From Spirochaetia bacterium (GTDB lineage Bacteria; Spirochaetota; Spirochaetia; Treponematales; Breznakiellaceae), in assembly GCA_026002265.1 (NCBI GenBank), contig BOBG01000063.1:1-12231 (forward strand): a stretch of DNA of 12,231 nt, written 5' to 3'. The position numbers and the translations under genes were made by a program. Under the pieces are notes generated by a model that worked only from the letters and a program-made list of their open reading frames with translations, was not told where the DNA came from and ran no database searches. How positions within the stretch are numbered: the stretch's first letter is position 1; each line of letters begins with the position of its first letter. This document shows, one piece after another, positions 1 to 6,309 of the stretch.

Positions 1-131
1 TTTTGAGCAGATTCGATGATACGCTTTGATTCCGACTCGGCTTGAGCCTTAATCTTCGCTGCCTCCTCGGAGGCAGAAGCTATCCCATCTTTTTTGATGG
101 TGTCGATAAGATCCTTCAGCTGAACATCCAT
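1..131 (-). CDS. ntpE: V-type ATP synthase subunit E, N-terminal part (cut by window edge)
   Basis: Only the first 43 codons are present; the gene continues beyond the left edge. The protein starts MDVQLKDLIDTIKKDGIASA and continues as an Ala/Glu/Lys-rich helix (ASEEAAKIKAQAESESKRII). This is how spirochaetal and archaeal-type V/A-ATPase subunit E begins. In the family, E pairs with G/H to form the peripheral stalk that links the catalytic A3B3 head to the membrane sector. The ATG at 131 is preceded by GGGAGAT about five bases upstream, which supports the start. It lies 21 bases after galM on the same strand, so it is probably co-transcribed with galM or starts a V-ATPase operon running left. 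Another coiled-coil stalk-like protein is possible on so short a fragment, but the opening residues are characteristic. Confidence 0.75.
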   Translation of the reverse strand, partial: MDVQLKDLIDTIKKDGIASASEEAAKIKAQAESESKRIIESAQ

Positions 132-152
132 AAATATCTCCCACACTTGTCC

Positions 153-1196
153 TTAAATACTATCAAGTACACTGAATATAATTTTCGTCTGCTCGTGGTA
201 CGGTTTATCCGGACCGTAAATACAAAGAGGAAAATTCGGTTGGTTAGGTGAATCCGGAAAATGCTGTGTTTCCAGACACAATCCGCTATATTTAGTGTAC
301 GTTGCCCCATTTTTTCCGGAAATTCCATTTAAAAAATTGCCGGTATAAAATTGTACCCCTGGCTGTGTTGTCCATACACGCATAATCCGGCCGGATTTTT
401 TCTCAAAAACTTCTGCACAAGGAGATAAGTCTCCATTTGTAGCATCTATCTTGAAACAATGATCATAACCCTGTCCCGTTTCCGCTATATCTTTCCGGAT
501 CTCTTTCCATACTCTAAAATCAAATGGAGTACTCTGAACCGGAATTAAATTTCCAGTCGGGATCAAATCCGGATCAACTTCAAGATATGAGGATGCATGA
601 AGAGTCATCTCATGAGAGAGTATATCACCTTCACCGGCAAGATTATAGTATGCATGATTAGTCATATTAATCGGGCAAGGAGCATCGACTCGTGCATCGT
701 ACGAAATAAGCAATTCATTAGCTTGACTCAACCCATAGACAACTGACGCTGAACAATTACCCGGAAAACCACCGTCTCCCTCCGGACTGTCTATATCAAA
801 CCGGACAAAAACCGAATCATTTTCTTCGTACGCATCTGATTTCCAAAAACGGTTACTAAAACCGGTCTGCCCTGAATGAAGGCTATGCTTTCCATCGTTT
901 TGTTCCAACTGGAATTCACTGCCATTCAAACTGAAACGGCCCCCAGCAATCCGGTTTGCAAAACGTCCCACTGTTACACCAAGATAAGGGATATTTTTAT
1001 ACCAATCTTCCGGATTCGAATAACCTAACAAAATATCACCGCTCCTTCCCTTCTGAGACGGAACGTACAAACTCGTTAATGTGGCACCAAATGACAGTAA
1101 AGAAAGTGAAAGATCCCCAGCCCTGAGGGTATAACAAAAAACCTCACCTTCAGAACTAAGGATACGCTCTTTGCTTATGTCAAGAGTTTCGCTCAT
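153..1196 (-). CDS. galM: Aldose 1-epimerase (mutarotase)
   Basis: This 347-residue cytoplasmic protein has the family's usual length. The enzyme interconverts alpha and beta anomers of glucose or galactose and feeds the Leloir pathway and glycolysis. Visible signatures are GRFANRIAGGRFSLNG (77-92), LHSG with His107, TNHAYYNLAG with the likely catalytic acid His181, GYDHCF (243-248), and LCLETQHFPDSPNQP with the likely catalytic base Glu309. All key residues expected of galactose mutarotases are present. The ATG at 1196 has AAGGGG eight bases upstream, and that Shine-Dalgarno overlaps the cheY stop codon. Only 12 bases separate it from cheY, so the two should share a transcript. No other sugar gene is adjacent, so its substrate cannot be narrowed from context. 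Confidence 0.95.
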   Translation of the reverse strand: MSETLDISKERILSSEGEVFCYTLRAGDLSLSLLSFGATLTSLYVPSQKGRSGDILLGYSNPEDWYKNIPYLGVTVGRFANRIAGGRFSLNGSEFQLEQNDGKHSLHSGQTGFSNRFWKSDAYEENDSVFVRFDIDSPEGDGGFPGNCSASVVYGLSQANELLISYDARVDAPCPINMTNHAYYNLAGEGDILSHEMTLHASSYLEVDPDLIPTGNLIPVQSTPFDFRVWKEIRKDIAETGQGYDHCFKIDATNGDLSPCAEVFEKKSGRIMRVWTTQPGVQFYTGNFLNGISGKNGATYTKYSGLCLETQHFPDSPNQPNFPLCIYGPDKPYHEQTKIIFSVLDSI

Positions 1197-1208
1197 TAGG
1201 GCAGCCCC

Positions 1209-1649
1209 TTAACGACTGAGTACTGAAACAACCCGTTCCAATACTTTTTTTCGATCCAACGGCTTGACAATGTAGCTTTTTGCCCCTGCGAGAAGGGATT
1301 TTTTGACTACATCTTCCTTCCCGAGTGCACTTACCATGATTACACAGGCATTTTTGTCAAATTCCATTATTTTTTCTAACGAGGTCACTCCATCCATAAC
1401 CGGCATCGTAATGTCCATCGTTACAAGATCGATGTTAGGATACATTTCCTTATACCGCTCAAAACCCTGAGCCCCGTCAGCAGCGGTTCCCGCCACTTCA
1501 AAACTTTCAGAAGTAAAAATTTGACTGAGCTGTTTAGCTATAAACATAGAATCATCTACAACTAGAACACGATATGCCCCGCCGTCGGGTTTCAAACCAT
1601 CCGGTGGTTTGTTATCAGCACCAGGTGGTAAATCTGCTTTTGCTATCAT
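1209..1649 (-). CDS. CheY-like single-domain response regulator
   Basis: This 146-residue protein has a roughly 25-residue Pro/Gly/Asp-rich N-terminal extension followed by one receiver domain (about 26-146) and no output domain. The acidic pocket is Asp32-Asp33, the phospho-acceptor is Asp79 in MDITMPVMDG, the switch Ser is 107 (MVSALG) and the conserved Lys is 129 (KP). The receiver is therefore complete and should accept phosphate from a histidine kinase, as CheY does. The partner kinase is not in the window. It heads an operon with galM and ntpE. The ATG at 1649 has a weak GGCGGA ribosome site. The extension reads ADLPPGADNKPPDG and looks disordered. Whether it is the flagellar-switch CheY or another stand-alone receiver cannot be told from sequence alone. 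Confidence 0.9.
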   Translation of the reverse strand: MIAKADLPPGADNKPPDGLKPDGGAYRVLVVDDSMFIAKQLSQIFTSESFEVAGTAADGAQGFERYKEMYPNIDLVTMDITMPVMDGVTSLEKIMEFDKNACVIMVSALGKEDVVKKSLLAGAKSYIVKPLDRKKVLERVVSVLSR

Positions 1650-1705
1650 CTCATTTCCGCCATTTTCCCTTTGTTAGAAGTCAAATTTTTTGATCCCCTG
1701 TCCAT
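1646..1705 (-). other. Possible 19-codon upstream ORF overlapping the receiver gene start
   Basis: An ATG at 1705 opens MDRGSKNLTSNKGKMAEMR and ends in a TGA that overlaps the receiver gene's ATG as ATGA, the arrangement typical of translational coupling. A strong AGGAGG Shine-Dalgarno lies at 1723-1728 but 17 bases from this ATG, which is too far. The only start in a usual frame position closer to it (GTG) is one base away, which is too near. It may be a leader peptide or chance. I would not annotate it as a protein gene without expression evidence. Confidence 0.2.
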
Positions 1706-1865
1706 AAGGAAACAGCGTCACACCTCCTCTTATCTGAAATTTGAAATTCAATATTACACTTTGTCTTTTGTCAGAAGATAAAATATTTTTGACAAAAAAA
1801 ATCACCCTTTTTTTTGTAAACGACACAATAGCTAATAATAGTGTACTGATTAAAAAAGAGTCAAG
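1650..1865. other. Intergenic region between dapL and the receiver gene
   Basis: These 216 bases separate the dapL stop from the receiver gene on the same strand. They are AT-rich and hold a run of six T (minus strand) just after dapL, a perfect A8/T8 inverted repeat at 1792-1817, and an AGGAGG at 1723-1728. I could not find a convincing -35/-10 pair. The best -10-like hexamer on the minus strand, TAATAT just upstream of the AGGAGG, lacks a well-spaced partner. The length and T-runs suggest that transcription of the dapL operon ends here and that of the receiver operon begins here. Confidence 0.5.
1792..1817 (-). terminator. A8/T8 inverted repeat, possible weak terminator after dapL
   Basis: On the plus strand ACAAAAAAAA (1792-1801) and TTTTTTTTGT (1808-1817) are perfect 10-base inverted arms around a six-base loop TCACCC. 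Read on the minus strand the structure ends in a run of eight T, and it lies about 50 bases after the dapL stop. It is not a classical GC-rich terminator because the stem is almost all A-T pairs. It may instead be a bent or flexible upstream element for the receiver operon. Confidence 0.35.
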
Positions 1866-3068
1866 CTATAGTGTATGAATCAAACGCTCACAAGCCTCCT
1901 TAATATCACCACGGTGGCCAAAAGCTGAAAACCGGATATACGATTGCCCAGATGGACCAAAGCCGGAACCGGGAGTTGTAACAACATAACACCGGTTTAA
2001 AATATCGGTGAACACGTCCCAACTGTCTTTTTCTGGAAAAAAAGCCCAAATGTATGGCGAATTATCAGCACCGATACAAGGAATACCTAATTGCTGCAAC
2101 GAATTACGGATCAATGCAGCATTTTCTAAGTAAAAATCACATAACTGCCGGATCTCTGCTAAACCTTCAGGATCCAGAGCCGCCACACCGCCTGTCTGAG
2201 CAATATTTGACGCTCCATTGAAAATAGTACCGGAAATTCGCGCCCAATCACTGTTGATGCTTTCTCCGGATTCGTAGTGAAGTTTTTTTGGGACCACGGT
2301 CCACCCAAGACGGACTCCGGTAAAACCGGCCGTTTTTGAAAACGAATTGACCTCAATGGCACAGAGATCAGCATCTGGAATCTCAAAAATTGTTTTGGGT
2401 AATAAAGGATCCCGGATATACTCTGCATAAGCCGCATCAAAAATGATAAGGGAGCCGGTTTTAAGTGCGGATTCAACCAATGATTCTAATTGATGGCGAT
2501 CCGCAACCGCCCCGGTTGGATTATTTGGAGAACAAAAGTACAAAAGTGTACTGCGGGGAAGGAGCGAAAGATCCGGAAAATAATTATTTTCGGCAGTGCA
2601 TGGGAGATAGGTAATTCCGGTATAACCGGTTTCGGTCCACGCACCGGCTGCACCGGTCAGCACTGAACCATCAACATACACCGGGTACGAAGGATCCTGT
2701 ACTGCGATCCGGACACCGGATCCAAACAGTACCTGCAACCGGCCTATATCACATTTTGCTCCATCTGAAATAAAAATCTCGTCTGCATGGAACCGACCCT
2801 TGTAAAATACCGAAGAAATTTTTTCCCGGAGTTCCAAGAATCCCTCGTCCGCATAACCGGAGTAACCGGCCGCGGTTCCCAATTTTTGGGCGCCTTCCAC
2901 TAATCCTTGGGTAATGTATGGTAAAACCGGTTCGGTCGTATTGCCGACACCGAGGCTGATTATTTTTGCATCCGGATGCTGTAGCGCGCATTCCCGCCTT
3001 CGTTTTGCAATTTCCGGAAACAAGTAACCGGATTTTAAATGTGCTATACACGGATTCCGGCTAATCAT
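1866..3068 (-). CDS. dapL: LL-diaminopimelate aminotransferase
   Basis: This 400-residue class I/II PLP aminotransferase converts tetrahydrodipicolinate directly to LL-diaminopimelate, the short route to lysine and the meso-DAP (or related) peptidoglycan cross-link. It resembles chlamydial and plant DapL along its length. Matching features are NPCIAHLKSGYLFPEI at the N-terminus, EIFISDGAKCDIGR (97-110), QDPSYPVYVD, CSPNNPTG (179-186), the cofactor Asp211/Tyr214 in FDAAYAEYI, the internal-aldimine Lys245 in NSFSKTAGFTGVRLGW, FNGASNIAQ, and the carboxylate-binding Arg379 in YIRFSAFG. It is the last gene of the coaE operon. Its ATG overlaps the SPOR gene's stop by four bases (ATGA), so translation is probably coupled; the Shine-Dalgarno is poor. 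Placement after a SPOR-domain protein suits a cell-wall role. A generic aspartate aminotransferase is less likely given the DapL-specific segments. Confidence 0.92.
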   Translation of the reverse strand: MISRNPCIAHLKSGYLFPEIAKRRRECALQHPDAKIISLGVGNTTEPVLPYITQGLVEGAQKLGTAAGYSGYADEGFLELREKISSVFYKGRFHADEIFISDGAKCDIGRLQVLFGSGVRIAVQDPSYPVYVDGSVLTGAAGAWTETGYTGITYLPCTAENNYFPDLSLLPRSTLLYFCSPNNPTGAVADRHQLESLVESALKTGSLIIFDAAYAEYIRDPLLPKTIFEIPDADLCAIEVNSFSKTAGFTGVRLGWTVVPKKLHYESGESINSDWARISGTIFNGASNIAQTGGVAALDPEGLAEIRQLCDFYLENAALIRNSLQQLGIPCIGADNSPYIWAFFPEKDSWDVFTDILNRCYVVTTPGSGFGPSGQSYIRFSAFGHRGDIKEACERLIHTL

Positions 3069-3919
3069 TTCGCAGCCGCCGCTACAACAGTTGTTTCAAA
3101 TGTCATACTTTCTTCAAAACCCTTAACCAATCTAACAAAATCGCGAGAACGATCGGCCTCTTGTTGAGAATTATACGGACCGATCCGCAGCCGGAACCAT
3201 GTTGTACTATCTAGTACTTTTTTTTCAATAACAGTATTGGTGATGCCGTTCATTTTGAGCTCTTCTTTGGCACGTTCTGCAAACGTTTGAAATTCAAAGG
3301 AACCGGCTTGAACCCAGTAGTTATTGGAAAGAGATTCTTCCGGAACCGTCCGGGTTGTCGATGTTTGTGCTGTTGCTGGAGCCGTGCTAGTCCGGGCAGC
3401 CGGCGTCTGATTCTGCGTTGTACTCGGTACACTCGTCTGCGAGGCTGTACCTGTCTGGGCAGTCTGATTTTGATTCCCAGCCGGGACGCTCGTCTGCGGC
3501 GCTGTACCTGTCTGGGCAGTCTGATTTTGATTCCCAGCCGGGACGCTCGTCTGCGACGCTGTACCTGTCTGGGCAGTTTGATCTTGATTCCCAGCCGGTA
3601 CGCTCGTCTGCGACGCTGTACCTGTCTGTGTAGCCTGATTTTGATTCCCAGCCGGTACGCTCGTCTGTACTGTCGCCGCCGAAGTTCCGGCTCCTTGAGG
3701 AGGAGTTACGACTATTTTAACTACACCATCATCCGTAAGCCCGGTGGAAGCCCGGTTTGGGTCGCCGGAATTGGAGGGAACATTTACTGCGGTATCAATT
3801 GATACACTCTCGTCTCCTGCCTTTGCCTGTGCAGAAAAAACTAACAGTGCAGCTCCGACAGCTACTACCAGAACAAAACCAGCCGAAATTGTTGTGATGA
3901 GCAACTTGTTTTTACCCAT
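3065..3919 (-). CDS. SPOR-domain envelope protein with 19-residue tandem repeats
   Basis: This 284-residue protein has one N-terminal hydrophobic segment (about 6-30), most simply an inner-membrane anchor that places the rest in the periplasm. Residues 38-84 are a low-complexity acidic linker. Residues 85-160 are four copies of a 19-residue Gln/Thr/Ser/Ala unit (QTSVPAGNQNQTAQTGTAS and variants), followed by a decayed fifth copy to about 179. Residues 200-278 form a SPOR domain (NNYWVQAGSF at its start, WFRLRIGPY near the middle). In the family, SPOR binds denuded glycan strands of septal peptidoglycan. The repeat region is probably a flexible spacer across the periplasm. It begins 13 bases after coaE with AAAGG five bases before the ATG, and overlaps dapL by four bases. 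Its function beyond glycan binding is unknown. Confidence 0.85.
   Translation of the reverse strand: MGKNKLLITTISAGFVLVVAVGAALLVFSAQAKAGDESVSIDTAVNVPSNSGDPNRASTGLTDDGVVKIVVTPPQGAGTSAATVQTSVPAGNQNQATQTGTASQTSVPAGNQDQTAQTGTASQTSVPAGNQNQTAQTGTAPQTSVPAGNQNQTAQTGTASQTSVPSTTQNQTPAARTSTAPATAQTSTTRTVPEESLSNNYWVQAGSFEFQTFAERAKEELKMNGITNTVIEKKVLDSTTWFRLRIGPYNSQQEADRSRDFVRLVKGFEESMTFETTVVAAAAK
3440..3667 (-). repeat. Four 57-base tandem repeats inside the SPOR gene
   Basis: Four in-frame units of 57 bases (3611-3667, 3554-3610, 3497-3553, 3440-3496) encode the 19-residue unit beginning QTSVPAGNQ. Units differ by only a few bases, so the array is young or kept uniform by slippage or conversion. A decayed fifth unit follows at about 3383-3439. 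Gain or loss of whole units keeps the frame, so copy number can vary between strains without breaking the protein. Confidence 0.9.
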
Positions 3920-3932
3920 GAAAACCTTTCTT

Positions 3933-4514
3933 TTATAGTCCCACAGCTAAAAGAATCTCATCTACCCGGAGATCGATCTTTTTGCGGTGCAAAAAACCAT
4001 TACCCATTATGTATACATCGGCATTTGATGAAAAATATTGAGATCTAAAATGCCGCTGACTCCAAAAACGCTTCATAAGATCCTTCCATGGAAGATGATC
4101 CCGGCGCCGGGCGCGAAAAAACCGAAGCAAAACCGGCGCCTCAACAAGAATAATTGCACCTAACCGGGAAAAAGCAGCCGATTTATGAAGCAGTGCAGCG
4201 TTGATAACACACGATTCCGGCTGATCTTCTATCCATTGAATGGTCCGCTGATTCACAACCGGATGTACGATTCTCTCAAGGAGAGCACGTTTTTCCGGAT
4301 CCGCAAACACAAGCTTTCCTAAAGAAACACGGTTAATCGTAGCATCTTCCCAAAGCACGCCCGGACCAAAAAACCGCACCACGGATTCCTTTTCCGATTC
4401 AAGCGCTTGATGCCCTACTGCATCGAGATCCAGCACCGGAAGCCCACGCTGCTCCAGCACTGACGCTACATAATTTTTTCCCGCACAGTAAGTTCCGGTC
4501 AGCCCAAGCACCAC
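3933..4514 (-). CDS. coaE: Dephospho-CoA kinase
   Basis: This 193-residue cytoplasmic P-loop kinase catalyses the last step of coenzyme A synthesis, phosphorylating the 3'-hydroxyl of dephospho-CoA. The P-loop is GTYCAGKN (7-14) after MVLGLT. The family Asp/His pair appears in VLDLDAVGH (28-35), RIVHPVV (81-87) matches the CoA-domain motif, INAALLHKS (104-112) stands where most CoaE have a PLLFE-like segment, and the lid is Arg-rich (FFRARRRDH, 132-140). Position 14 is Asn instead of the usual Ser or Thr, which is odd but may be a lineage trait. The start is GTG at 4514, three bases after the stop of the small ORF upstream. AGGA lies about ten bases before it, inside that ORF, implying coupling. 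Confidence 0.85.
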   Translation of the reverse strand: MVLGLTGTYCAGKNYVASVLEQRGLPVLDLDAVGHQALESEKESVVRFFGPGVLWEDATINRVSLGKLVFADPEKRALLERIVHPVVNQRTIQWIEDQPESCVINAALLHKSAAFSRLGAIILVEAPVLLRFFRARRRDHLPWKDLMKRFWSQRHFRSQYFSSNADVYIMGNGFLHRKKIDLRVDEILLAVGL

Positions 4515-4517
4515 CGG

Positions 4518-4637
4518 CTAAAAATCCTGTGTGATCGGGGTATCTTCCGGAGAAACATCATCAGCCGACACATCATAAACCCGGATAAATGTCGCCACTG
4601 CAATAAAGGCAATCAAAATTAACACCAATTTCCGCAT
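4518..4637 (-). CDS. Small single-span membrane protein, 39 residues
   Basis: The ORF reads MRKLVLILIAFIAVATFIRV, then YDVSADDVSPEDTPITQDF and a TAG stop. Residues 4-18 are strongly hydrophobic after a positive MRK start, so it is either a membrane-anchored micro-protein or a signal-anchor with a short acidic tail outside. No cysteine is present, so it is not a lipoprotein. Support for being real comes from a GGAAG ribosome site four bases before the ATG, a good promoter just upstream, and a stop three bases before the coaE start. It is the first gene of the coaE-SPOR-dapL operon. I do not recognise a family. Because the next-but-one gene is a membrane-anchored SPOR protein, an envelope role is a guess only. 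Confidence 0.65.
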   Translation of the reverse strand: MRKLVLILIAFIAVATFIRVYDVSADDVSPEDTPITQDF

Positions 4638-4666
4638 GTTACTTCCACAACAATTTAATTTCGGTA

Positions 4667-4696
4667 ATTCTACCGGAAAATATTCAAAAGAATCAA
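4667..4696 (-). promoter_or_regulatory. Candidate sigma-70 promoter for the small ORF-coaE-SPOR-dapL operon
   Basis: On the minus strand TTGATT (4696-4691) and TAGAAT (4672-4667) are separated by 18 bases, four and five matches to the -35 and -10 consensus. Transcription would start near 4660, leaving a leader of about 20-25 bases that contains the GGAAG ribosome site. It lies in the 69-base gap after the aldehyde dehydrogenase stop, so the operon need not depend on that gene. Confidence 0.5.
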
Positions 4697-4706
4697 CAGG
4701 GAAACA

Positions 4707-6185
4707 CTACTTTTTCCAGTACCGGAAGAAAATTTTTAGCACATCCGGCACAGATTTTAGCCGGTCAGCCAGTCCGGGACCGCCCAATAATTCCGTCAAG
4801 GCATGCATTCCCTTATAAATTTCCGGAGTATAAGGCTGCCAAAAAATATTACGCTTCACGGCCGGCAGTATATCATCTACAATCACTTGCATATTAAGCA
4901 TTTCCCGGAATCCTTGCTCTCCATGAGTCCTGCCGATTCCGGAATCTTCATATCCGCCCCACGGTGTTTCCGCAAGTCCATGTGACATAAGATGATCGTT
5001 GATCATGATCGCGCCTGCATGAATCCGGCTGGCAATAGCCCTGGCACGCTTTTTATTCCGGGACCAGACTGAACCGGTAAGCCCGTACTGCGAATCATTT
5101 GCAATTTGGATCGCTTCTTCATCAGAATCAACCGGCGCCACTGCAATAACCGGCCCGAAAATTTCCTCGGTCATCACTGGCATACCGCGAGTGATGTTGG
5201 TCAAAACGACGGCCGGAGTCTCCAAACCGGAACCTTCAAAATTTCCTCCGGAACTTGTCGCCGCAATACGTGCGCCTGCGGCAATACACGCACCAAGCTG
5301 TTGTTTGACCAATTGTTTTTGTTTGAGCGATGTCATCGGACCGATGTCACAATACCGGTCACTGCCGATGCGGAGCTTTTTTACTAGTGTACTTATTTTT
5401 TTCACAAAAGAATTGTACACAGATCGATGCACGAGAATCCGCTGAGCGCCTCCGCACGACTGCCCTGCATTGGAAAACCCGGCCCACACAATACCGGCCG
5501 CAGCGCGATCAAGGTCAGCATCTTCGCAAATAACAGCCGCATCAGCTCCGCCAAGTTCCAACACCAGCGGCAAAAGCCGGGAAGCGGCCAATGCCATGAG
5601 CTGTTTGCCGACCGCGGTTGAACCGGTAAAAAATAATTTATCAACACCGCCCGCAATAAAAGCCGGACCTGCCTCGTTTCCCGGTATTTCAACATAATTG
5701 AAGAGACCTGCCGGCAGATTAGCCGCGGCGAATATTGACCCGATGATCCGGCCGACATTCGGTGTGAGCGATGCAACTTTCAACACGACTGCATTTCCGG
5801 CGAGCAGCGCCATCACGACCTCGGAAAAAGGAATCGCAAAGGGATAATTCCACGGCGAAATGATTCCCACAACTCCATAGGGTTTGTACTCGATCCGGCT
5901 TTGTTTGTTGAACAGCAGCAGGTTGCTGCCCCGGACTGCATGACTCTTAAGCACTTTCCGGCCCAATTTTATATAGTATGAAAAACCCATAATGGCCGGC
6001 AGCACTTCAGTTACCAATGCGTCCAGCTCCAGCTTGCCGTTATCGCGGTGAATAACAGCAGTAATTGCATCAACATGGGAATTCAAAAAGGACTGAGCTT
6101 TTTTGAGCCGGACAACCCGTTCCCGGTACGGGTAAGCTGCCCAGACGCTCTGGGCGATTCGGGCTTTTTCTATGATTTTTTGCAT
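4707..6185 (-). CDS. Aldehyde dehydrogenase, NAD(P)-dependent
   Basis: This 492-residue ALDH-superfamily enzyme oxidises an aldehyde to the acid through a thioester on cysteine. Landmarks are PWNYPF with the oxyanion Asn113, the cofactor-site Lys136 (VVLKVASLTP), FFTGSTAVGK (185-194), the general base Glu210 in LELGG, the nucleophile Cys244 in NAGQSCGGAQR, and EEIFGPV (340-346). All catalytic positions are intact. The last 50 residues after the usual core (about 440-492: FWQPYTPEIYKGM onward) are an extra aromatic and basic tail, reminiscent of fatty or aromatic aldehyde dehydrogenases that touch membranes; this is inference. The ATG at 6185 has GAGGGAG about six bases upstream. Substrate is not determinable. 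The gene is divergent from the metallo-hydrolase and probably a single-gene unit. Confidence 0.93.
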   Translation of the reverse strand: MQKIIEKARIAQSVWAAYPYRERVVRLKKAQSFLNSHVDAITAVIHRDNGKLELDALVTEVLPAIMGFSYYIKLGRKVLKSHAVRGSNLLLFNKQSRIEYKPYGVVGIISPWNYPFAIPFSEVVMALLAGNAVVLKVASLTPNVGRIIGSIFAAANLPAGLFNYVEIPGNEAGPAFIAGGVDKLFFTGSTAVGKQLMALAASRLLPLVLELGGADAAVICEDADLDRAAAGIVWAGFSNAGQSCGGAQRILVHRSVYNSFVKKISTLVKKLRIGSDRYCDIGPMTSLKQKQLVKQQLGACIAAGARIAATSSGGNFEGSGLETPAVVLTNITRGMPVMTEEIFGPVIAVAPVDSDEEAIQIANDSQYGLTGSVWSRNKKRARAIASRIHAGAIMINDHLMSHGLAETPWGGYEDSGIGRTHGEQGFREMLNMQVIVDDILPAVKRNIFWQPYTPEIYKGMHALTELLGGPGLADRLKSVPDVLKIFFRYWKK

Positions 6186-6309
6186 AAGTAGCTCCCTCTT
6201 TAATAATGAAATGTACTACATGTTTTAAGTTCTCATGTACAGTACAAAAAATACCAGCTTCCCTTTGTTTCACTAACCGGTTACAATATTTCTATTTTGT
6301 GGAGGGCTT
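6186..6309. promoter_or_regulatory. Divergent promoter region with operator-like palindromes
   Basis: These 124 bases lie between two divergent genes. TGTACTACATG (6212-6222) and CATGTACAGTACA (6234-6246) form a near-perfect inverted repeat, and each half contains its own small palindrome (TGTA-C-TACA and TGTAC-A-GTACA, centres 25 bases apart). TAACCGGTTA (6274-6283) is a perfect 10-base palindrome touching TACAAT (6282-6287), a plausible -10 for the plus-strand gene. For the minus-strand gene an extended -10 TGGTATTTT lies just upstream of the inverted repeat, which would put the repeat over its start point. The layout suggests a repressor site controlling one or both genes. The regulator is unknown. 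Confidence 0.45.

Noticed and set aside
3287..3802. 171-codon plus-strand repeat-bearing frame opposite the SPOR gene
   Set aside because: The repeats are the antisense reading of the 57-base array. The minus frame has the signal anchor, the SPOR domain and operon context.
4661..4680. CGGTA/TACCG inverted repeat after the aldehyde dehydrogenase as an intrinsic terminator
   Set aside because: The stem is only five pairs, needs a bulge to extend, has no T-run in the right place, and overlaps the better-supported promoter -10.
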